The notes below the pieces were generated by a model. It ran no database searches. It was not told the DNA's origin and worked only from the letters and a program-made list of their open reading frames with translations. Below, piece by piece: positions 52,890 through 61,785 of a stretch of DNA of 64,000 nt; the first letter of the stretch is position 1; every line of letters begins with the position of its first letter. This DNA comes from Bradyrhizobium sp. RD5-C2 (lineage in GTDB: Bacteria > Pseudomonadota > Alphaproteobacteria > Rhizobiales > Xanthobacteraceae). Both the position numbers and the translations under genes were made by a program. Where the stretch lies: the NCBI RefSeq assembly GCF_019972155.1, contig NZ_BOVL01000007.1:124001-188000 (forward strand). The letters run 5' to 3'.

Positions 52890-53575
52890 TGCGCGCCTTC
52901 GATCTGCCGCGACGCCTTGTCGCCGAGGGCCTCGGCACCTTGCTGCTGGTCACAACCGTCGTTGGCTCTGGCATCATGGCCGAGACGTTGACCAAGGACG
53001 TTGCGTTGGCGCTGCTCGGCAACACCCTTCCGACCGGCGCCATTCTGGTGGTATTGATCACGATTCTCGGACCAATTTCTGGCGCGCATTTCAATCCGGC
53101 GGTCACGCTGGTCTTCATGCTCAAGGGCGAACTCCGCCCGCCTCATGCCGCGCAGTACATCGCGGCGCAGGTGCTCGGGGGAATCCTCGGTGCAATAGTC
53201 GCGCATGCCATGTTCGGCCTGCCGCTCCTGGAGTTCTCGGCCAAGGCAAGGACAGGATTTCCGCAGTGGTTTGCGGAATTCATTGCCGCGTTCGGACTGG
53301 TCGCAACGATCATCGGTGGCCTCCGGTTTCGTGAGGCCGCAATTCCATGGCTGGTCGGGCTTTACATCACGGCCGCGTACTGGTTCACCGCATCCACGTC
53401 GTTCGCCAATCCGGCCGTTGCCATTGCGCGATCGTTCACCGATACGTTTTCCGGCATCCGCGCGCAGGATCTGCCGGGATTCATTGTCGCCGAGGTACTG
53501 GGCGCCATGGTCGCGCTGGCATTCATGAGCTGGCTGCTGCGGGGCGCCGAAACCACAAGGGAAGTCACCCGATGA
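52889..53575 (+). CDS. aqpS: Aquaglyceroporin AqpS-like
   Basis: The 228-residue protein has the MIP fold with the two signature loops, H-F-N-P-A-V-T-L near residue 70 and F-A-N-P-A-V-A-I-A-R near 175 (both NPA boxes intact), and six membrane helices. In Sinorhizobium meliloti, AqpS is an arsenite channel in an arsR-aqpS-arsC operon; the same order here supports the name. It lets arsenite made by ArsC leave the cell down its gradient. Starts overlap: arsR TGA with this ATG, and this TGA with arsC. Confidence 0.85.
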   Translation: MRAFDLPRRLVAEGLGTLLLVTTVVGSGIMAETLTKDVALALLGNTLPTGAILVVLITILGPISGAHFNPAVTLVFMLKGELRPPHAAQYIAAQVLGGILGAIVAHAMFGLPLLEFSAKARTGFPQWFAEFIAAFGLVATIIGGLRFREAAIPWLVGLYITAAYWFTASTSFANPAVAIARSFTDTFSGIRAQDLPGFIVAEVLGAMVALAFMSWLLRGAETTREVTR

Positions 53576-53997
53576 CGATCACGATCTACCACAATCCCGC
53601 TTGCGGGACGTCGCGCAACACCCTGGCGATGATCCGCCAGAGCGGGGAGGAGCTCGAGATCGTCGAATATCTCAAGACGCCTCCCTCACGCGACAAGCTG
53701 GTCGCGCTAATCGCTGCCATGGGCATGACGCCGCGCGCGCTGCTCCGCGAGAAAGGCACGCCGTATGCCGCGCTCGATCTCGCCAATCCGAAATGGAGCG
53801 ACGACGAACTGATCGATTTCATGATGGCGCATCCGGTCCTGATCAACCGGCCCATCGTGGCCTCGCCCAAGGGCGTAAAGCTGTGCCGGCCGTCCGAGGC
53901 CGTCCTTGATCTCCTCGCCGTTGCCGACATCGGCCGGTTCGTCAAGGAAGACGGCGAAGTGGTCTTGCCCAGGAAGCCGGGTGCGCACGCCGGATGA
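53572..53997 (+). CDS. arsC: Arsenate reductase (glutaredoxin-type)
   Basis: The 141-residue protein has H-N-P-A-C-G-T-S-R-N-T with the catalytic Cys, and the later Arg blocks M-M-A-H-P-V-L-I-N-R-P-I-V and K-L-C-R-P-S-E. It reduces arsenate to arsenite with glutathione and glutaredoxin in the cytoplasm. It overlaps the aqpS stop and the MFS start, so the operon is translationally coupled throughout. Confidence 0.93.
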   Translation: MTITIYHNPACGTSRNTLAMIRQSGEELEIVEYLKTPPSRDKLVALIAAMGMTPRALLREKGTPYAALDLANPKWSDDELIDFMMAHPVLINRPIVASPKGVKLCRPSEAVLDLLAVADIGRFVKEDGEVVLPRKPGAHAG

Positions 53998-55160
53998 GCC
54001 GCCGTGCAGATAATGTCCTGATCGTCGCGCTCGGCACCACGCAAACCCTGGCCTGGGCGTCGAGCTACTATCTGCCGGCGATTCTCGCGGACCCGATTGC
54101 GCGCGACCTCGGCATATCGACGAACTGGCTGTTCGCCGCGTTCTCGATGGCGCTCGTGATATCAGGACTGCTCGGCCCGCGCGTCGGTCGTCAGATCGAC
54201 CGCATGGGCGGGCGCGAAGTGCTCTGCGCGTCCAACCTGATTCTGGCGTCCGGTCTGATCCTGCTCGGGCTTTCGCAGGGGACCGTTGTGATGGCCGCAA
54301 GCTGGCTGTTGCTCGGCGTCGGCATGGGCCTCGGCCTGTATGACGCGGCGTTCGCAGCGCTCGGGCGCATCTATGGCAACACCGCCCGCCGCTCCATCAC
54401 CGGCATCACCCTGATCGCCGGGTTTGCCAGCACGATCGGCTGGCCGCTCACCGCGTGGGGCCTCGCAACCATCGGCTGGCGCTGGACCTGCTTCGGCTGG
54501 GCGGCGGCGCACATTCTGATCTGCCTGCCGCTCAATGCCTTCCTGATCCCCAAACTAAAGAGCGAGCATCGGATCGCAGCCGACACGCCAAAGCCGCATA
54601 TTCCGATCGACCGCGCGATGCTGTTGCTCGCCTTTGCCTTCGCGGCCGCCTGGAGCGTCACGTCGGCGATGGCGGTGCATTTGCCGCGAATTCTGGAGGC
54701 GTTGGGCGCGACGCAAACGCAGGCGATCGCGGCGGGCGCATTGATCGGCCCGGCGCAGGTGGCAGCACGGATTGTCGAAGCGAGCCTGCTGAAGCGCTTT
54801 CATCCGCTATGGTCTGCGCGATTGGCCTGCATCACGCACCCCTTGGGCGCCTGCGTCATCGGCCTGTTCGGTGGAGGCTTCGCCGGGATCTTCGCGCTGC
54901 TGCACGGCGCCGGAAACGGCATCCTCACGATCGCGCGTGGCACGCTGCCGCTGGCGATATTCGGTCCAAAGGATTACGGCTACCGCTTGGGGCTGCTCGG
55001 CGCGCCGTCGCGACTGTCGCAAGCGATCGCGCCGCTGGTCTTCGGGTTCCTGATTGCGCCGCTCGGCGGCTATACGTTCGCGGTCACGTCGGCTCTCAGT
55101 CTGGCTGCGCTCCTGGCATTGTTCGCACTCAAGACCGAGCCGAAGACCCCCGCGCAGTAG
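53994..55160 (+). CDS. MFS transporter of the arsenic operon
   Basis: The 388-residue protein has twelve membrane helices and the MFS motif in the G-R-Q-I-D-R-M-G-G-R loop after helix 2. The arsenic operon of S. meliloti ends in arsH; here an MFS carrier takes that place. ArsK and ArsJ are MFS proteins linked to arsenic export, but sequence alone does not assign this one to either. Its 3' end overlaps the convergent LysR gene by 32 bases. Confidence 0.85.
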   Translation: MSRRADNVLIVALGTTQTLAWASSYYLPAILADPIARDLGISTNWLFAAFSMALVISGLLGPRVGRQIDRMGGREVLCASNLILASGLILLGLSQGTVVMAASWLLLGVGMGLGLYDAAFAALGRIYGNTARRSITGITLIAGFASTIGWPLTAWGLATIGWRWTCFGWAAAHILICLPLNAFLIPKLKSEHRIAADTPKPHIPIDRAMLLLAFAFAAAWSVTSAMAVHLPRILEALGATQTQAIAAGALIGPAQVAARIVEASLLKRFHPLWSARLACITHPLGACVIGLFGGGFAGIFALLHGAGNGILTIARGTLPLAIFGPKDYGYRLGLLGAPSRLSQAIAPLVFGFLIAPLGGYTFAVTSALSLAALLALFALKTEPKTPAQ

Positions 55161-56037
55161 CGTCGCGACCTTTCATCTGCCGAACCGTCTCGATGAACGC
55201 CTTGATGATCGGCGAGTGGCCGCGGCCGCTGTGATGGGCGATGCTGTACTGGGTCTTGATGGTGCGGTCGCTGATCTCGAGCGCGCGCAGGTTGGGATGC
55301 GGCACGAATTCGAAGTCGGCGACGACGCTGATGCCGAGCCCACGCTCGACCGCCTTCCACACGCCCTCGCGGCTTTCGATCTCGAACACCGGCTCGATCC
55401 TGATGCCCTCGGTCTGCATCGTCGCCTCGAAGGCGCGCCGCGTGGTCGAGCCGCGTTCGCGCAGCACGATGGGCTGGTCGGCGAGCTCGCGCAGCCTGAC
55501 CGACTTCCGCTTGAACCAGGGATGATCGCGGTTGACGAACACGATCACGCGATGGGTGCGATAGGGGATCATGGTGACGCGCGGGTCTTCCGGCACCTCG
55601 GCGAGGATCGCGACGTCGGCCTCGAAATTGACGATGTGACGAAGCGTGCGTTCGGAATTGCCGAGCAAGGTCGAGATCTGCACCTCGGGGTGATCGCGCT
55701 TGAACGCGGCGATGATCTCGGTGGCGTGAAACGGCCCGACGGTCGCGACCCGCAGATGGCCTTTGGTCGCCTTGCCGTGCGCGGCCAATAGTTCGTGCGC
55801 TTCGTCGCAGAACGTCATGATGCCGCGGGTGATCTCGAACAGCGCGCTGCCTGCTTCGGTGAGCTCGGTGTGCCGCGGCTTGCGGATCAGAAGCTCGACG
55901 CCGTAGGTCTCCTCCAACTCCTTGACCTGGATGGTCAGCGTCGGCTGCCCGACATTGAGAACACGCGAGGCCGCGGTGAATCCGCCATGGGCGGCGACCG
56001 CGTGGAAGGCGCGAAGCTGGCTGAACACTATTGACAT
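55129..56037 (-). CDS. LysR family regulator of the phosphonate cluster
   Basis: The 302-residue protein has the LysR helix-turn-helix (L-R-A-F-H-A-V-A-A-H-G-G-F-T-A-A-S-R-V-L-N-V-G-Q-P-T-L-T-I-Q-V-K-E-L-E) and the LysR_substrate domain (from about 95). The phrase resembles regulators annotated for phosphonate use, and the gene is divergent from the Fe-ADH gene. ATG 56037 lies in the operator repeat. The frame is open to 56073, but the domain begins at the ATG used. The likely inducer is a phosphonate; this is inference. Confidence 0.88.
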   Translation of the reverse strand: MSIVFSQLRAFHAVAAHGGFTAASRVLNVGQPTLTIQVKELEETYGVELLIRKPRHTELTEAGSALFEITRGIMTFCDEAHELLAAHGKATKGHLRVATVGPFHATEIIAAFKRDHPEVQISTLLGNSERTLRHIVNFEADVAILAEVPEDPRVTMIPYRTHRVIVFVNRDHPWFKRKSVRLRELADQPIVLRERGSTTRRAFEATMQTEGIRIEPVFEIESREGVWKAVERGLGISVVADFEFVPHPNLRALEISDRTIKTQYSIAHHSGRGHSPIIKAFIETVRQMKGRDATARGSSARS

Positions 56038-56046
56038 AATCAATAG
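56028..56046. promoter_or_regulatory. LysR operator: CTATTGA/TCAATAG inverted repeat
   Basis: CTATTGA (56028-56034), CATAA, TCAATAG (56040-56046) is a perfect 7-base inverted repeat covering the LysR start codon. Another TCAATAG half-site lies at 56070-56076, 30 bases away (about three helical turns). It is a good candidate for autoregulation and activation of the divergent operon. Confidence 0.6.
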
Positions 56047-56117
56047 AACGCATCCGAAGAATGAATTTGTCAATAGCAGCCGGCGCCGTACCTTCGCGCC
56101 AAATGGAGGACGCGCGG

Positions 56118-57248
56118 ATGGACTGGAGTTATTCCAACCCGGTAAGGATCGAATTCGGAGCCGACAGCTTCGACAAGCTGCCGGCGCTGATCGCCAAGCG
56201 CGCCTATGCGCTGGTGACCTATGGCGAGCCGGTCTTCGCCGAGCTTGCGCGGCGGCTGCGCGCTGCGGCGGGGGCTTCAGTTCTAACCATCCGCGACGTC
56301 GCGCCCAATCCGGATTACCGCCTCCTCACCGAGCAGACCGCGCGCTTTGCCGGGCTCGCCAAGCAGCCCGAGGTCATCGTCGCGCTCGGCGGCGGCTCGG
56401 TGATCGATTCCGCAAAGGTGTTCGCGGCCGCCGGCGGCGACTTCGCGATCGTCAAGACTTATCTAGAGACGCAGCAGGGCGCCGAGCACCTCGCGGCGAT
56501 TCCGATCATCGCGGTGCCGACCACCGCGGGCACCGGCAGCGAGGTGACGTGCTGGGGCACCGTGTGGGACGAGGCCAATGGCAAGAAATACTCGCTGGCG
56601 CGTCCGTCGCTCTATCCGACCCATGCGGTGATCGATCCGCGCCTGATGCTCGGCAAGCCGCAGCTCCTCACCATCAGCACCGGCCTCGACGCGCTGTCGC
56701 ATGCGCTCGAGAGCATCTGGAACGTCAACAACAACCCGGTGTCGGCCAACCATGCAGTCGCCGCGGCGCGCGGCGTTCTCGACGTGCTGCCGAAGCTCGC
56801 CAATGATCTCGGCAATCTCGAGCTGCGCAGCCGGATGGCGCAGGCGGCGCTGTTCGCGGGCCTTGCGTTCTCCAACACCAAGACCGCGATCGCGCATTCG
56901 TTGTCCTATCCGATCACGCTGCGGCACGGCGTGCAGCACGGCATCGCCTGCTCGTTCTCGCTGCCGATGGTGCTGCGCAGCGTGCGCGGGGCGGGCGGGC
57001 TCTGCGAAGACAGCCTCAAGCAGATCTTCGGCAGCGACCTCGCACGCGCGGCCGACGATCTCGAGGACTTCATGGCGCGGCTCGGCATCTCCTGCAATCC
57101 GGCCGCCTACAGGATTGACCGAGCGGAATGGCACGCGCTGATCGCGGACTCGCTCGAGGGCGAGCGCGGCCGCAATTTCCTGGGGTCGAAGGAACGGCTG
57201 ATCGAGGCATCGCAGACGCTGCGCATGCCGAGCGCGGCGAGCGCGTGA
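56118..57248 (+). CDS. Iron-containing alcohol dehydrogenase (phosphonoacetaldehyde reductase-like)
   Basis: The 376-residue protein has the Fe-ADH layout: a nucleotide-binding G-G-G-S-V-I-D-S-A-K motif, P-T-T-A-G-T-G-S-E-V-T and the metal residues G-L-D-A-L-S-H-A-L-E, T-A-I-A-H-S-L-S-Y-P and R-H-G-V-Q-H-G. It reduces an aldehyde or oxidises an alcohol with NAD(P). Its place before phosphonoacetate hydrolase suggests interconversion of phosphonoacetaldehyde and 2-hydroxyethylphosphonate. ATG 56118 follows GGAGG. It is the first gene of the operon. Confidence 0.85.
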   Translation: MDWSYSNPVRIEFGADSFDKLPALIAKRAYALVTYGEPVFAELARRLRAAAGASVLTIRDVAPNPDYRLLTEQTARFAGLAKQPEVIVALGGGSVIDSAKVFAAAGGDFAIVKTYLETQQGAEHLAAIPIIAVPTTAGTGSEVTCWGTVWDEANGKKYSLARPSLYPTHAVIDPRLMLGKPQLLTISTGLDALSHALESIWNVNNNPVSANHAVAAARGVLDVLPKLANDLGNLELRSRMAQAALFAGLAFSNTKTAIAHSLSYPITLRHGVQHGIACSFSLPMVLRSVRGAGGLCEDSLKQIFGSDLARAADDLEDFMARLGISCNPAAYRIDRAEWHALIADSLEGERGRNFLGSKERLIEASQTLRMPSAASA

Positions 57249-57276
57249 CGACGGCATAGCGATACGGAGAGATATC

Positions 57277-58521
57277 ATGCAAGACAATCGCAAAACCATC
57301 ACCGTCAACGGACGCCGTTACGACGCGCCGACGCGGCCAACGGTCGTGATCTGCCTCGACGGTTCGGAGCCCGGCTATATCGAGCAGGCGATCGAGGCCG
57401 GCGTCGCGCCGACCTTCGCGCGTTTCATGAAGGAGGGGGCGCATGTCCATGCTGCCAGCGTGATCCCGAGCTTCACCAATCCGAACAACCTTTCGATCAT
57501 CACGGGACGGCCGCCCGCAGTGCACGGCATCGCCGGCAATTACTTCTACGACACGGCGAACGACGCCGAAGTCATGATGAACGATCCGAAATTCCTGCGC
57601 GCGCCGACGATCCTGGCCGGTGTCCATGACGCCGGCTACAAAGTCGCCGCCGTCACCGCCAAGGACAAGCTGCGCACCTTGCTAGCCTACGGGCTCGACT
57701 ATGCGAGCGGCCGCGCCATCGCGTTCTCGTCGGAGAAGGCCGACCAGGCCACCAAGGCCGCTAACGGCATCGACAACGTGCTCGATTTCGTCGGCCTGCC
57801 GCTGCCCGAGGTCTATTCGGCCGATCTGTCGCGCTTCGTGTTCGCGGCCGGCGTCAAGCTGGTCGAGCGGCATCGTCCGGACCTGATGTATCTGTCGACC
57901 ACCGACTACATCCAGCACAAGGTCGGGCCCGGCACCAAGATCGCCAACGACTTCTACGCGATGATCGACGGCTATCTCGCCAGGCTCGATGCGCTCGGCT
58001 GCAACATCGTGGCGACCGCCGACCACGGCATGAACGACAAGTTCTTGCCCGACGGCAAGCCCGACGTGATCTACCTCCAGGACGTCATGGATGACTGGAC
58101 GGGTACGGGCGCCGCGCGGGTGATCCTGCCGATCACCGATCCCTATGTCGCCCATCACGGCTCGCTCGGCTCGTTCGCGACGATCTATACGCCCGATGGC
58201 GCCCACGTCGACACGCTGCTGATGCGGCTGCGCGACATCAAGGGCATCGAGGTGGCGCTGAAGCGCAACGATGCCTGCGCCCGGTTCGAGCTGCCGCCGG
58301 ACCGGATCGGCGACATCGTCGTGATCTCGACTAGGCACAAGGTGCTCGGGACCAGCGCATCGCGCCACGATCTGTCCGGCCTGACCGAGCCGCTGCGCTC
58401 GCATGGCGGGCTGACCGAGCAGCGGGTGCCGTTGATCGCCAACCGCAAGATCGCGCTGCCGGCCGGGCACGCCTTGCGCAATTTCGACGTCTTCGACGTC
58501 GCGCTCAACCGCATCCAGTGA
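57277..58521 (+). CDS. phnA: Phosphonoacetate hydrolase
   Basis: The 414-residue protein belongs to the nucleotide-pyrophosphatase/alkaline phosphatase superfamily; it has the complete metal set: I-C-L-D-G, the Thr nucleophile in F-T-N-P-N-N, D-Y-I-Q-H, A-D-H-G-M-N-D and S-H-G-G-L-T-E. Phosphonoacetate hydrolase cleaves phosphonoacetate to acetate and phosphate at the carbon-phosphorus bond. ATG 57277 follows GGAGAG. It is 28 bases after the Fe-ADH gene and is followed by phnY. Confidence 0.9.
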   Translation: MQDNRKTITVNGRRYDAPTRPTVVICLDGSEPGYIEQAIEAGVAPTFARFMKEGAHVHAASVIPSFTNPNNLSIITGRPPAVHGIAGNYFYDTANDAEVMMNDPKFLRAPTILAGVHDAGYKVAAVTAKDKLRTLLAYGLDYASGRAIAFSSEKADQATKAANGIDNVLDFVGLPLPEVYSADLSRFVFAAGVKLVERHRPDLMYLSTTDYIQHKVGPGTKIANDFYAMIDGYLARLDALGCNIVATADHGMNDKFLPDGKPDVIYLQDVMDDWTGTGAARVILPITDPYVAHHGSLGSFATIYTPDGAHVDTLLMRLRDIKGIEVALKRNDACARFELPPDRIGDIVVISTRHKVLGTSASRHDLSGLTEPLRSHGGLTEQRVPLIANRKIALPAGHALRNFDVFDVALNRIQ

Positions 58522-58544
58522 CATCCGGACTTGAGGACACCACC

Positions 58545-59993
58545 ATGAACATCCAGAGCCCGGCCGTTCGCCACGAGCAGATGCGCATCGCAGGCAGCCT
58601 CATCGACACCGACGAGCATGTCGAGGTCTTCAATCCCTACACCAACAAGGTGGTGGGCACCGTGCCGGCGGCGCGCCCCGAGCATGTGCGCAGCGCGTTT
58701 GCCAGGGCGGCTGCGTTCAAGCCAAAGCTGACGCGTTACGAGCGCCAGCGCATCCTGCTGCGCACCGCCGAGATTTTGGCGAGCCGCAAGGAGGAATTCG
58801 CGCGGCTGATCACCGCCGAGTCCGGCCTGTGCTGGAAGGACTCGCTCTACGAGGCCGGCCGCGCCTACGACGTCTACTCGTTCGCCGGGCAGCTTGCGAT
58901 CAAGGACGACGGCGAGACGTTCTCCTGCGACATCAGCCCACAGGGCAAGGCGCGCAAGATTTTCACGACGCGGACGCCGCTGCTCGGCGCGATCTCGGCG
59001 ATCACGCCGTTCAACCATCCGCTGAACATGGTGAGCCACAAGATCGCGCCGGCGATCGCCACCAACAACCGCGTGGTGCTGAAGCCGACCGAGCTGACGC
59101 CGCTGACCGCGCTCGCGCTCGCCGACGTGCTGTACGAGGCCGGGCTGCCGCCCGAGATACTGTCGGTGGTGACGGGCAATCCGCATTCGATGGGCGATGC
59201 GATGATCACCGATCCCGACGCCGATCTCGTGACTTTCACCGGCTCGGTCAGGGTCGGCAAGCACATCGCCGACAGAGCCGGCTACAAGCGGCTGGTGCTC
59301 GAACTCGGCGGCAACGATCCCCTGATCGTGATGGAGGACGCCGACCTCGAGAAGGCGGCCGAGCTTGCGGTCACCGGCGCGATCAAGAATTCCGGCCAGC
59401 GCTGCACGGCCGTGAAGCGCATCCTCTGCGTCGAGGCGGTGGCCGACGATTTCGCAGCCCTGGTGCTGAAGAAGGCGCGCGCCCTGAAGTGCGGCGATCC
59501 GATGGACCCGACGGTCGATGTCGGTACCGTGATCCATGAGGGCGCGGCGAAGGAATTCGAGCGCCGGGTCAACGCCGCGGTTGCCGACGGCGCCGAGCTC
59601 CTGCACGGCAACGACCGCAAGGGCGCGCTGTATCCGCCGACGGTGGTCGACCGGATTCCTTACACCAGCGAGCTGGTGATGCAGGAGACTTTTGGCCCGG
59701 TGATCCCGATCATCCGCGTGCCCAACGACATCGAGAGCGTGATCCGGATCTCGAACGCGACCGCGTTCGGGCTGTCGTCCGGCGTCTGCACCAACCGGCT
59801 CGACTACATCACGCGGTTCGTCAACGAGCTCGACGTCGGCACCGTCAACGTCTGGGAAGTGCCGGGCTACCGGATCGAGATGTCGCCGTTCGGCGGCATC
59901 AAGGACTCCGGCCTCGGCTACAAGGAGGGCGTGCAGGAAGCGATCAAGAGCTTCACCAACGTCAAGACCTATTCGCTGCCCTGGCCGGTCTAG
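58545..59993 (+). CDS. phnY: Phosphonoacetaldehyde dehydrogenase
   Basis: The 482-residue aldehyde dehydrogenase has the catalytic Cys in N-S-G-Q-R-C-T-A-V and the general-base Glu in [10 protein letters not shown], with the NAD-binding T-F-T-G-S. It oxidises phosphonoacetaldehyde to phosphonoacetate, the substrate of PhnA. This assignment rests on its place next to phnA. ATG 58545 follows GAGGA; GTG 58518 in the same frame would overlap phnA. Confidence 0.88.
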   Translation: MNIQSPAVRHEQMRIAGSLIDTDEHVEVFNPYTNKVVGTVPAARPEHVRSAFARAAAFKPKLTRYERQRILLRTAEILASRKEEFARLITAESGLCWKDSLYEAGRAYDVYSFAGQLAIKDDGETFSCDISPQGKARKIFTTRTPLLGAISAITPFNHPLNMVSHKIAPAIATNNRVVLKPTELTPLTALALADVLYEAGLPPEILSVVTGNPHSMGDAMITDPDADLVTFTGSVRVGKHIADRAGYKRLVLELGGNDPLIVMEDADLEKAAELAVTGAIKNSGQRCTAVKRILCVEAVADDFAALVLKKARALKCGDPMDPTVDVGTVIHEGAAKEFERRVNAAVADGAELLHGNDRKGALYPPTVVDRIPYTSELVMQETFGPVIPIIRVPNDIESVIRISNATAFGLSSGVCTNRLDYITRFVNELDVGTVNVWEVPGYRIEMSPFGGIKDSGLGYKEGVQEAIKSFTNVKTYSLPWPV

Positions 59994-60090
59994 GGACGCG
60001 CTTCGATCCGAAGGGAGGGCCGCACGCGCGCAACAAGAACGGCGCGGCGGTCGAGGGTGAACAAGAAAACAATCATCAGGGGAGGCTGCA

Positions 60091-61407
60091 ATGTCGATCA
60101 CGTTCAGTCCGTCGGGCGTCGGCTCGGTCGGAGTCCAGAATCCGGAGCTTGCGACATCGTTCCGCCGCGCGCAGTGGCGGATGCTGTTCGCGGCGATGTT
60201 CTGCTATCTGTTCTTCTACACCGGGCGGCAAACCTTCGGCTTCGCCATTCCCGGCATCCAGGCCGAGTTCGGCGTCAGCAAGGAGGCGCTGGGCTGGGCC
60301 AGCGCGGCGCTATTGTGGTGCTATGCGGTCGGGCAGGCCATCAACGGCAATCTCGGCGACAAGTTCGGCGGCCGCCGCGTGATGAGCGCGGGCGCGATCC
60401 TCTCCTTCATTATGAACTGGGCGACCAGCCTCTCAACGGGCATCGTCAGCCTGACCGCGTTCTGGGGCATCAACGGCTATTTCCAGTCGATGGGCTGGGC
60501 GCCGGGCAGCCGGCTGCTGTCGAACTGGTGGGGCCGCCACGAGCGCGGCACGGTCTACGGGCTCTATACCTTCGCGGCCGGTCTCGCCTCGGTGCTGTCG
60601 TTCGTCACCTCGCTGGTCGTGGTCGGCTATTTCCAGCTCGACTGGCGCTGGATCTTCCGCATCCCGGTGCTGCTGCTGCTGCTCGGCGGCATCGCGTTCT
60701 ATCTGGTCGCGCGCGAGAAGCCCGAGGACATGGGCTTTGCCTCGCCGCACGACGAGGCCGACGACGTCACAGCGACCGAGGCCGCGGTCGACGCCAATGA
60801 GGGCTCGCTCGCGCGCTACAAGGCGGTGCTCTCGAACTGGCGCCTGCTAGTCGCCGGCGTCTCGATCGGCTTCCAGAACGCGGCGCGCTACGGCCTGCTG
60901 GTCTGGGTGCCCGTGCACTTCCTCGGCAGCAACTGGGCCAAGGCTGGTGCGACCTCGGCGATCGATCCGCGCTGGATCAGCATCGCGCTGCCGGTCGGCA
61001 TGGCGGTCGGCGCGTTCAGCAACGGTTGGGTCTCGGACAAGGTGTTCGGCTCGCGCCGCTACCTCGCCATCGTGCTCTACATGGTGCTCGCCGCGGTCAC
61101 CGCGTTGTGCATGTACGCGATCCCGACCACCGAGGTCTATCTCGGCATGACGGTGCTGTTCCTGTGCGGCTTCTTCACCTATGGCCCGCAATCCTCGTTC
61201 TGGGCGCTGTGCCCGGATCTGGTCGGCCACAAGCGGGCAGGGACCGCGACCGGGGTGATGAACTCCTTCGCCTATCTGTTCGCCGGTCTCGGCGAGCCGA
61301 TCATCGGCCACTTCATGGACAAGCATAACCAGACGTCGCTGGTGTTCCTCGTCGTCGCGGTCTGCGCGACCTCCAGCGCGGTGGTGGCAGCCTTCATCCG
61401 GCGCTGA
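60091..61407 (+). CDS. MFS transporter, organophosphate:phosphate antiporter type
   Basis: The 438-residue protein has twelve helices and the OPA family motif (G-I-N-G-Y-F-Q-S-M-G-W-A-P), like those of UhpT, GlpT and PgtP, which swap organophosphates for phosphate. Here it would import a phosphonate, or export phosphate, as part of the phnA cluster. The Arg residues that bind phosphate in GlpT are plausibly met in R-R-A-Q-W-R and G-R-Q-T. It lies about 100 bases after phnY and ends at a strong terminator. Confidence 0.85.
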   Translation: MSITFSPSGVGSVGVQNPELATSFRRAQWRMLFAAMFCYLFFYTGRQTFGFAIPGIQAEFGVSKEALGWASAALLWCYAVGQAINGNLGDKFGGRRVMSAGAILSFIMNWATSLSTGIVSLTAFWGINGYFQSMGWAPGSRLLSNWWGRHERGTVYGLYTFAAGLASVLSFVTSLVVVGYFQLDWRWIFRIPVLLLLLGGIAFYLVAREKPEDMGFASPHDEADDVTATEAAVDANEGSLARYKAVLSNWRLLVAGVSIGFQNAARYGLLVWVPVHFLGSNWAKAGATSAIDPRWISIALPVGMAVGAFSNGWVSDKVFGSRRYLAIVLYMVLAAVTALCMYAIPTTEVYLGMTVLFLCGFFTYGPQSSFWALCPDLVGHKRAGTATGVMNSFAYLFAGLGEPIIGHFMDKHNQTSLVFLVVAVCATSSAVVAAFIRR

Positions 61408-61785
61408 CGCACTATCCTCGTCAGCGGCTTCACGACAGGTCCGCGCTTCCCGGGAAGCGCGGACTGCTCTTTTTTGGAAAGAGCAGAACGCCGTTGCGCG
61501 CGGACGCTGCAGCCGCAACGCCGGGCCAATTCCCTGGATTCGGCTGGCTCGGGCGTATGACCCAACGCCCAATTCCTCACCAGTGGCTGACCAATAACGA
61601 GGCTGAGACCGTATAATATCTACAAATATCAATATGATGTATAAAATTGTATGCAGAATGCAAAATGTGCTTGTCGCTCCGGCCGCCTTGAAGCAGACTT
61701 CGCGCGGGGCAGGAGAGGGCCAATGACCTTCGATGACGAGGGTCGTGCCAGGGGCAAAAACAATCTGCGGGCAGAGGAGCGAGCA
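61408..61785. other. Intergenic region with terminator and AT-rich promoter
   Basis: After the terminator, an AT-rich stretch (61608-61670) carries TATAAT (61612-61617) and TGTATAAAATTGTATG. It is the most AT-rich stretch nearby and most likely holds the promoter of the second MFS gene, with room for an operator. No gene was found. Confidence 0.5.
61439..61486 (+). terminator. Terminator after the MFS gene
   Basis: GTCCGCGCTTCCC (61439-61451) is followed directly by its 13-base reverse complement (61452-61464) and then TGCTCTTTTTT. A second hairpin, TGCTCTTT/AAAGAGCA, follows immediately. It ends the operon's first part. Confidence 0.85.
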
